Source of the DNA: Prorocentrum cordatum
Lineage: Eukaryota > Sar > Dinophyceae > Prorocentrales > Prorocentraceae
Assembly (NCBI GenBank): GCA_963575745.1
Contig: CAUYUJ010014761.1
Coordinates: forward strand, 20,001-84,000
Direction: 5' to 3'
Length of the DNA stretch: 64,000 nt
Shown here: positions 57,290 through 64,000 of the stretch, in pieces
How the letters are laid out: every line of letters begins with the position of its first letter
Position numbering within the stretch: the stretch's first letter is position 1
Position numbers and translations under genes: made by a program
The notes under the pieces: model-generated
The model's database searches: none
What the model was told of the DNA's origin: nothing
Seen by the model: only the letters and a program-made list of their open reading frames with translations

Positions 57290-58112
57290 GTCAAAATGCT
57301 GCTCTCGCTGAAGCGCTGGCCTCATCTTTGGGACACCGCTCGTTCCGAATCGTGCTCCCGCTGCAGCGCTGGCCTCATTTCCGCGATTCCGCTCTTGCCG
57401 AATCGGGCTCGCGCTGCAGCGCTGGCGTCATTATTTCCAGCGCCATGCCACGGCATGGTTTTCGGTCCTTCCAAATAAACTCCAAAATCTAGAAAATGCC
57501 CCCCCGAAAAAAACATCGGAAGTGATTACACATTCGGTGCCGATTCGTTGTGTTTTTGGGTCGCAGAACCCCCCCCTCCACTTTGGGGCGTCACCACGCC
57601 ATGCTATGTCAAGCTCCGCGTCCTCCGAATCGTGCTCCGGCTGCAGCGCTGGCCTCACTTCCGCGCTTCGCTCGTTCCGAATCGTGCTCCCGCTGCAGCG
57701 CTGGCGTCATTATTTCCAGCGCCATGCCACGGCATGGTTTTCGGTCCTGCCAAATAGGCCCCCAAACCCAGAAGAATGTCCCCCACGAAAAAACCATCGG
57801 AAGTGATTACACATTCGGTGCCGACTCGTTTATTTTTTGGCCGCAGAAGCCCCCCCCCCGCACCACATTGGGGCGTCGCCACGCCATGCTATGTCATGCT
57901 ACGCGTTGATATTCAACACCGTGCTATGCCATGTAATGCTATGCCATGCTGCGAAATCCGATTGTGCGAATAGAGAGGGTATCTACGCCATGGCAACGGA
58001 TGGGAGGGAGGGGTAGAACGTCAGATATGACGCGAGCGCAACTAGCTTGTCGTCCTCCTCCCCTTCTTCCTCCTCCTCCTCCTCCTCCTCCTCCTCCTCC
58101 TCCTCCTCCTCC
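57290..58112 (+). repeat. TCC-tailed dispersed repeat, copy 3
   Basis: The longest copy. The GCTGCAGCGCTGGC unit occurs in two clusters (57300-57440; 57610-57720), each followed by CATGCCACGGCATGGTTTTC and GAAGTGATTACACATTCGGT. Then come CCATGCTATGTCA-type repeats, GGATGGGAGGGAGGGGTAG, GTCAGATATGACGCGAGCGC, CTAGCTTGTC and (TCC)n to 58112. Confidence 0.85.
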
Positions 58113-59114
58113 CGCCGGGAGCGCTAAGGCTGAGCGCGCGAGCAGAGGCAGGGCACGGCCGCGCGAGAAGGCCATGGCTGGCTGCCGCTCCGGGGGGGGG
58201 GGAGCGATCGAGGGCGAGACCCCGAAGGGGGGATCCAACTTTTTTCTCGGCCCAGGAGGAAGAGGAGGAGGAGGAGGAGCAGGAGGAGGAGGAGGGAGAG
58301 GAGTGAAAAGAGGAGAGGGATAAGAGGAGGAGGAGGAGGAGGAGGAGGAGGAGGGACTGGGAAGGAGGGAAGGGGGGGTAGAGAGAGGGGAAGGGCGACT
58401 AACAATGGACGGGGGGAGGGAGGAGAGAGAGGAAGGAGGAGGATGATCAAGTTGATGATTATGGTGATGATGATGACGATGATGACGATGATGATGATAC
58501 TGATGATGATTATCATTATTCTTATTAATATTATTTTGTTGATGCTGATGTTGATGTTGACGATGATGATGGTGATGATGATGACGATGACGGGGGAGGT
58601 GGTGGTAATGATGCGAAGGAGATTTGATGGGGGAAGGAATCGGGGCGATGCCTCGGAGGGAGGAGGAAGGAGGAGGAGAGGAGGATGGGGGAGGAGAGAA
58701 AAGAACCGGGATCGACATCGTTCGTGCCGCATGAGTTTCGTGCCGCGGTGGCGGCCAATCCACATCCGAGGAAGTCCTTTCAGTCCGAGACGCGAAGCTA
58801 AGGGAACCGCGCGGACCCGGAACTGGCGAATCTGACAAGGACCTCGGGCTGGCTCCCTCTGCCGCCCCGCTCAGAGACAGCAGAACACACGACGTGAGCG
58901 CTCCTCCAGGCTGGCTGACTCTTCCCGAGGCCGGACATGGCCTGAGATAAACCTGCTCGCAGAGCAGGCCGTGCTGCCCCCGCCCGAGAAGCATGGTTTA
59001 TGGCACGTGGGTCGCGGGGTTGGTCGCGGGTTTATGGCGAGTGGGTGGCGGGTGGGTCACGGGATGGGTCGCGAGTGGGTCGCGGGCCAACAGACAAACG
59101 CATTAACGAACGAA
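58113..59114. other. No gene; GGA and GAT tracts
   Basis: GGA tracts at 58255-58355, GA/GGA-rich DNA to 58440, a GAT-type array at 58455-58600, and short GGGTCGCGGG repeats at 59005-59090. No supported frame. Confidence 0.55.
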
Positions 59115-59164
59115 CGAACGAACGAATAAACAAACAAACAAACAAACACAAACACAAACACAAT

Positions 59165-59215
<51 letters not shown>

Positions 59216-59960
59216 CATTTAAGACTGGGGACACTCCGTTCTCACCAGTACCAGGGTTTTCATAGGAGGCGGGCAATACCCCCACTTTGTGGGGGGGCCG
59301 GTTCAAGCTCTACCAAATTTCCATACGACTCTTCGCCACCACCCACACCCAGCTTCCCGCCCTATGACGTTCGGACACTTCACTTCGTGGCATGCGGACG
59401 ACCGTGGCTACTATTCAGGGCCCCGCGGCCGACGACGACGGCGTGCGCGCGCGAAGAAAAAACGAATGTGTCCAATATGGTATTATTTGACAGGGATGAT
59501 GGCCCTGGCATGCGCGCAACCGTTGTTGCAGAAGTTCGAAGCACGTGAAAAAGTTGCTCGCAAGAGCCCGTTTGACAGAAATGTTGAAAAAATATTGGGT
59601 TTCCTCAGAAATCCGCAAGAGCGCGCAAGATGATTTTTTGAAACTTTTTTTTGAAAAACCATTGGGTTTTTCATGTTTTTATGTTAAAATCGCTACGAAA
59701 ACTAAGGTTTTGGAAGGATTTCATCTTGCGCGCGCGAGTGTGCACTTCGTGTCATTTTTTGCAAAGGATTCTTGAAGTTTGGTTATGTTAGAACAAGACA
59801 TGTCATTTTATAGTGTTTTTTGCAGGGAAAGCGGGCGTCAACAAAACAACCGGATCTGGATGACATCGTTTTACCTGAGACTTCCTCACGAAAATTATGA
59901 AAATGTGGCTGCGGCCTAGGCGCGGGGGGGGGGGGGGCGTGCACCAGGGGGCCCAACAAT
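59115..59960. repeat. Duplicated 0.8-kb block, copy 1
   Basis: Begins with AACGA, AAACA and (ACA)n tracts. Then TTCTCACCAGTACCAGGGTT, ATACCCCCACTTTGTGGGGG, CCCTATGACGTTCGGACACT, GAAAAAACGAATGTGTCC, CCCGTTTGACAGAAATGTTG and TTAGAACAAGACATGTCATT. The same order appears at 62095-63120. The AT-rich half resembles parts of the 5.6-8.5 kb duplication (GGATTTC, CGCGCGCGA, TTTTTTGCAAAGGATTCT). Confidence 0.85.
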
Positions 59961-60002
59961 AATTATTCTTTAGAACTAATAATGTTCAACAACCACAACA
60001 CC

Positions 60003-60033
<31 letters not shown>

Positions 60034-60655
60034 CCAACACCAACACCAACAACAACAGCAACAACAACAACAACAGCAGCAACAACAACAGCAACAACGA
60101 AAACAAAAACAAACACAAAAACAGCACCACCACCAACAACCACCACCACCACCAACAACAACAATAATCACTGTACCGTCATGCGCCATGTTTCCATATG
60201 CCACATGCATACGTCATGATAACTATTCCTGGGGGATGATTTTCTTGGCGCGTGGGGGCCCGATATACCCACACCCAGAAGTCCCGCCCAAGTCGCGAGC
60301 ACCTCTTCCGAGGAACTTCAAAATACCTTCTCGGCAAGCACAATCGCCTTCGAAATCCCTTTGCCCGCGCCCTGCTTCGCGGAGGAGAAGAGGGGGAGGA
60401 GGAGGAGGAGGAGGAGGAGGAGGAGAAGAAAGAGAAGGAAGAACAGAGAAAAAAAGAGACACTGCTCCTTCCCCGGCACCTCGGGCAAACCCACGGGCGC
60501 AGGAAAAACTCAAAGAGGCCGTTTCGCCGTCGTCGTCGTCGGCGCCGCCGCCGCTGCCGTCGTCGTCGTCGTCGTCGTGGTCGTGGTCGTGGTCGTGATC
60601 GTTGTCGTCGTCGTCATCGCCGTCGTCGTCGTCGTCGTCGTCGCCGCCACCGCCC

Positions 60656-60722
<67 letters not shown>

Positions 60723-61135
60723 GGTCGTCGTCGACGTCGTCGTGGTCGTCGTCGTCATCGTCGCTCCCACGGCTTACACGATGTCCACGCGTCTTTACGA
60801 AACCTATACAGATTGTCATAGCGGCGGTCCCCACGCCCAATCAGCCTGACGATGAGTCCTCCGTGATCATCCGTCCACTCCCTCCATGTTCCACGCAAGG
60901 CCCGAAGCTGCGCAGAAAGACGCAAGAAAAGGAAAAGGCAGGGAGAACGAGGCTCTCGAAAAGGAGGAAGGGGACGAGAAAAGAGGAGAACAGATGAGGA
61001 AGAAAAGAGAGGCCAAGAGGACCACGCATCCCCCTGGGAGGGGCCACAGTTCTTGTCGCTCTTTTGGAACCTCCCTAAGGCCGCCCGAGGCGGGCCTGAG
61101 TGAAAAAGGAGCAGGTATCGAAGGGGATTGTTGTT
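59961..61135. other. CAA and TCG arrays; no gene
   Basis: (CAA/CCA)n at 59990-60170, GGA at 60385-60425, (TCG)n with GCC and TGG variants at 60525-60765, then unassigned sequence to 61120. The His/Asn, Val or Ser frames are repeat readings. Confidence 0.75.
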
Positions 61136-61311
61136 GTTGGTGGTGTTATTGTTGGTGTTGGTGTTGGTGTTGTTGTTGCTGTTGTTGTTGCTGTGTTGTT
61201 GTTGCTGTTGTTGTTGCTGCGTTGTTGTTGGTAGTGTTGCGTTTGCTGCTGTTGTTGTTGTTGTTGTTATTGTTGCTGTTGTGTTGCTGTTGTTGTTGCT
61301 GTTGTTGTTGT

Positions 61312-61358
<47 letters not shown>

Positions 61359-61420
61359 TTGCTGTTGCTGTTGCCGTTGCTGCTGCTGTTGCTGTTGTTG
61401 TTGTTGTTGCTGTTGTTTGT
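61125..61420. repeat. (TTG)n/(TGC)n array
   Basis: TTG with GTT and TGCTGT variants; read as poly-Cys/Leu or poly-Gln. No coding significance. Confidence 0.95.
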
Positions 61421-62094
61421 TATTCGTGTTTATGTTTTTGTGTTTGTTTTTGTTCGTGGGGCCAATATGGCGGGACCTCAAAACGCCTGAACGTGAGCTT
61501 CTACTTCGCAGGAAATGCAGCCAGCGCCTAGGCGAGAGCCCCAGGGCGTACTCAGGGGGTCCAACAATCATAACTGTTTAGTAAATGAGTTCCCACAGTG
61601 ACTCTGAACCCCCAGAAGCGATTCTGACACGAGGGCCGCAGTCTTGAGCAAAACGCCAGTAAGTACCGAGCGGGAGCGCCGTTGATGCAATGTTGGGCCG
61701 TTTGCGGCGCCGAAGCAAAACCGCCGACAGTGCGTCAAAGGCGAGGAAGTACCGAGCCGGAACGCTGGCTTGGTGGGAAAACCAACACTTTCGGCGCCGA
61801 GGCGAGAGCGCCGATCCTGCGTAAAAGGCGAAAAAATATCGAGCCAGATCGCTGGTTTGGTGGGAAAGCCGGCTCGCGCCAGCGAGCAAAAGCACCGGGC
61901 CTGAGTACGAAGGAAGATGTATCGAGCGGGATTGTTGTAGAACTCTCATTTCTGAAAAATAATTATTGTTGATCCCCCCCGTCCGGTGCACATTGTTTTT
62001 GTTCGATTGAAGTGCCCTTCCCGGGGCTCGCATCCGGTTTTTTACCAGGGAAAGTCCTGAGCGTCAAACTGTGTCGTTGGCCCCCGGTTTACAA
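61421..62094. repeat. Degenerate ~90-bp tandem
   Basis: 61650-61920 has two to three units with AAAGGCGA(G/A)(G/A)AA, TACCGAGC(C/G)GGA(A/G)CGC, GGTTTGGTGGGAAA and GGCGCCGA(G)GC. No gene. Confidence 0.6.
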
Positions 62095-63130
62095 CAACAA
62101 CAACAATCACTTTACCCGAACGCTCAGTGTTCTCACCAGTGCCAGGGTTTTCATGCGACGCCAGCCAATACCCCCACTTTGTGGGGGGGCAGTGCAAGCT
62201 CTACCAAATATCCACACGACTCTTCGCCACCACCCACACCCAGCTTCCCGCCCTATGACGTTCGGACACTTCACTTCGTGGCCTGCGGACGACCGTGGCT
62301 ACTACACTGGCGTGGAGTACACACCCACAGAAGTTGTTAAGCCTACGTTCGTACACCCACAGAAGTTGTTAAGCCTTGTTAACCCACAGAAGTTGTTAAG
62401 CCTTCCACAGAACATCTGTTGCATATGATGCATATGGTACATGATACACATGATACACATGATACGTACTCACAAGATAGTTGATCACATCTTTAGGGCA
62501 AATTCCTGAGGGATGTGGGAATACACAAGAGAGAGAGGATATGGTTGTCCCGATGGTTGTCCCGATGGCGGTGTTGTGGTTTTTGGAGATTTCGGCGTGC
62601 GCGCGCGAAGAAAAAACGAATGTGTCCCGCATGGTATTATTTGACAGGGATGATGGCCCTGGCAGGTGCGCAACCGTTGTCGCAGAAGTTCGAAAAAGTT
62701 GCTCGCAAAAGCCCGTTTGACAGAAATGTTTAAAAAGTGTTGGGTTTCCTACGAATCCGCAAGAGCGCGCGGGATGAGATTTTGACGATTTTTTGTTGAA
62801 AAACCATTGGTTTTTTGATGTTTTTATGTTAAAATCGCTGCGAACACTAAGGTTTTGGAAGGATTTCGTCTTGCGCGCGCGAATGTCCACTTTACCTTAT
62901 TTTTTGCAAGGGATTCTTGAAATTTGATTATATTAGAACAAGAAATGTCATTTTCTATTGTTTTTTGCAAGGGAAAGCGGATTACAACAAAACAACCGGA
63001 TCCTGTACACACCCTCTTTTCTGAGGCTTCCTCACGAAAATGATGAAAATGTAGCTGCGGCCTAGGCGGCGCAGGGGGGGCGCGCACCAGGGGGCCCAAC
63101 AATAATTATTCTTTAGAATAAATAATGTTC
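62095..63130. repeat. Duplicated 0.8-kb block, copy 2, with insertion
   Basis: Matches 59200-59990 but is split by about 270 bp (62312-62585). The insertion contains three CCCACAGAAGTTGTTAAGCC units and a GATACACAT tandem. Confidence 0.85.
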
Positions 63131-63464
63131 AACAACAACAACAACAACAACAACGGCTTCCGCTTGAGACTTCCTCACAATTTAGCCAGGGCCCCCGCTC
63201 ACGCCCGAGACTTCCTCGCATGTTATTCAGGAATCGCGCTCTCGCTTGGGACTTCCTTACAATTTATTCAGGAATCGCTCTCCCGGCGCTCTGGAGTCGC
63301 GCTCTCGCTGGAGACTTGCTTGCAATTTACTATAAAATAGCGCCCTTGCGTTGGACTTTGTTGCAATTTACTCAAGCGCCGCGCTCCCGACACCCAAGCA
63401 CCCAGGAGTCGCGCTCACGCATAGGATTCCCTCACAGATTACCTAGGAATCGGGATCTCGCTTT
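63131..63464. repeat. AAC tract and ~50-bp tandem
   Basis: After a short AAC tract, six loosely spaced units with CGCT(T/G)GAGACTTCCT(C/T)ACAATTTA and AGGAATCGCGCTC. No gene. Confidence 0.65.
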
Positions 63465-64000
63465 CTTTCGTGGCCCCGTTGCAGCCCGTCGTGGCCCCCT
63501 CGCTGCCCTTTGTGGCTCCGTTGCAGCCTTTCGTGCCCCCCTCGCTGCCCTTCGTGGCCCCGTTACAACCCTTCGTGGCCTCCTCGCTGCCCTTCCTGGC
63601 CCCGTTGCAGCCCTTCGTGGCCCCCTCGTTTTGTTTCGTGGCCCCGTTGCAACCCTTCGTGGCCCCCTCGCTGCCCTTCGTGGCCCCGTTGCAGCCATTG
63701 TGGCCCCGCTGCAGCCCTTCGTGGCCCCGTTGCAGCCATTCGTGGCCATGTTGCAGCCCTTCGTGGCCCCGTCGCTGCCCTTCGTGTCCCCATATATGTG
63801 TGCCCTTCGTGGCCTCCGCTCGTTCGCGCCCGTGGTTGCCCCATATGCATGCCCTTCGTGGCCCCGCTGTCGCCCTTCGTGGCCCCCTCGCTGCCCTTCG
63901 TGGCCCCGTTGCTGCCCTCAGTGGCCCCGTTCTTGCCCTCCGCGGCCCAATATACGTATGCACTCCGTGGCCCCCACTCGTTCGCGCCAGTTTTGGCCCC
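63465..64000. repeat. 21-bp satellite running off the edge
   Basis: TTCGTGGCCCCGTTGCAGCC alternates with TTCGTGGCCCCCTCGCTGCC in 21-bp steps. Near 63790 and 63850 units are interrupted by CCATATATGTGTG-like variants. The step is a multiple of three, so the minus strand gives an open heptapeptide frame (GATKGCN). Confidence 0.9.

Noticed and set aside
63432-64000. Heptapeptide-repeat protein on the minus strand
   Set aside because: The 21-bp satellite keeps all three minus frames open; there is no non-repeat coding sequence or start context.

Overview
The window reads as nuclear DNA of a photosynthetic dinoflagellate. It is GC-rich and gene-poor, and microsatellites, satellites and short foldback elements occur throughout. 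Two recognisable genes are split by large introns with AG|G acceptors and GC, GA or GT donors, which is a known dinoflagellate splice pattern. One of them is a nuclear copy of psaE (photosystem I subunit IV). I favour a high-GC free-living genus such as Prorocentrum, but the window alone does not fix the genus.

Genes. (1) Minus strand, 15.5-20.0 kb: a guanylate-binding-protein (GBP/dynamin-superfamily) GTPase in six coding exons. All five junctions keep frame and match the family spacing. (2) Minus strand, 37.9-50.95 kb: psaE. Two certain exons encode the PsaE SH3-like core, a Lys/Ala-rich exon probably encodes the linker, and a further probable exon encodes a hydrophobic leader with an FASP motif of the bipartite plastid-targeting type. 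(3) Plus strand, 54.98-56.66 kb: coding-like exons I do not recognise, divergent from psaE. (4) Weaker minus-strand coding candidates at 9.4-10.4 kb and 44.4-44.7 kb; the latter begins beside a near-complete relict of the dinoflagellate spliced leader.

Mobile elements. Three decayed non-LTR retrotransposon copies are visible: A (minus, 0.85-3.57 kb, RT plus C-terminal zinc-knuckle region), B (minus, 22.6-25.3 kb, endonuclease, linker and RT) and C (plus, 26.7-31.1 kb, endonuclease, RT and C-terminal domain, flanked by related direct repeats). Around and inside the introns lie several inverted-repeat (MITE-like) families. One has about 28-bp terminal repeats and 8-bp target duplications; one has six hairpin copies; others recur two or three times. 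A larger dispersed repeat always ends in (TCC)n.

Layout. 0-3.6 kb: 77-bp satellite, TCC-tailed repeat, retroelement A. 3.6-13 kb: dispersed repeats, a 1.4-kb tandem duplication rich in CGA repeats, a satellite interrupted by a MITE, and a second 77-bp satellite array. 13-20 kb: MITEs and the GBP gene. 20-26 kb: GA/GAT/GGA microsatellites and retroelement B. 26-32.2 kb: retroelement C. 32-37 kb: no clear gene; (AGT)n with a 100-N assembly gap. 37-51 kb: psaE, its introns filled with hairpin elements, GAT/CAT arrays, and 80-bp and 73-bp satellites. 51-58 kb: MITEs, the unrecognised plus-strand exons, third copy of the TCC-tailed repeat. 58-64 kb: duplicated 0.8-kb block, AAC/CAA/TTG arrays and a 21-bp satellite running off the window edge.
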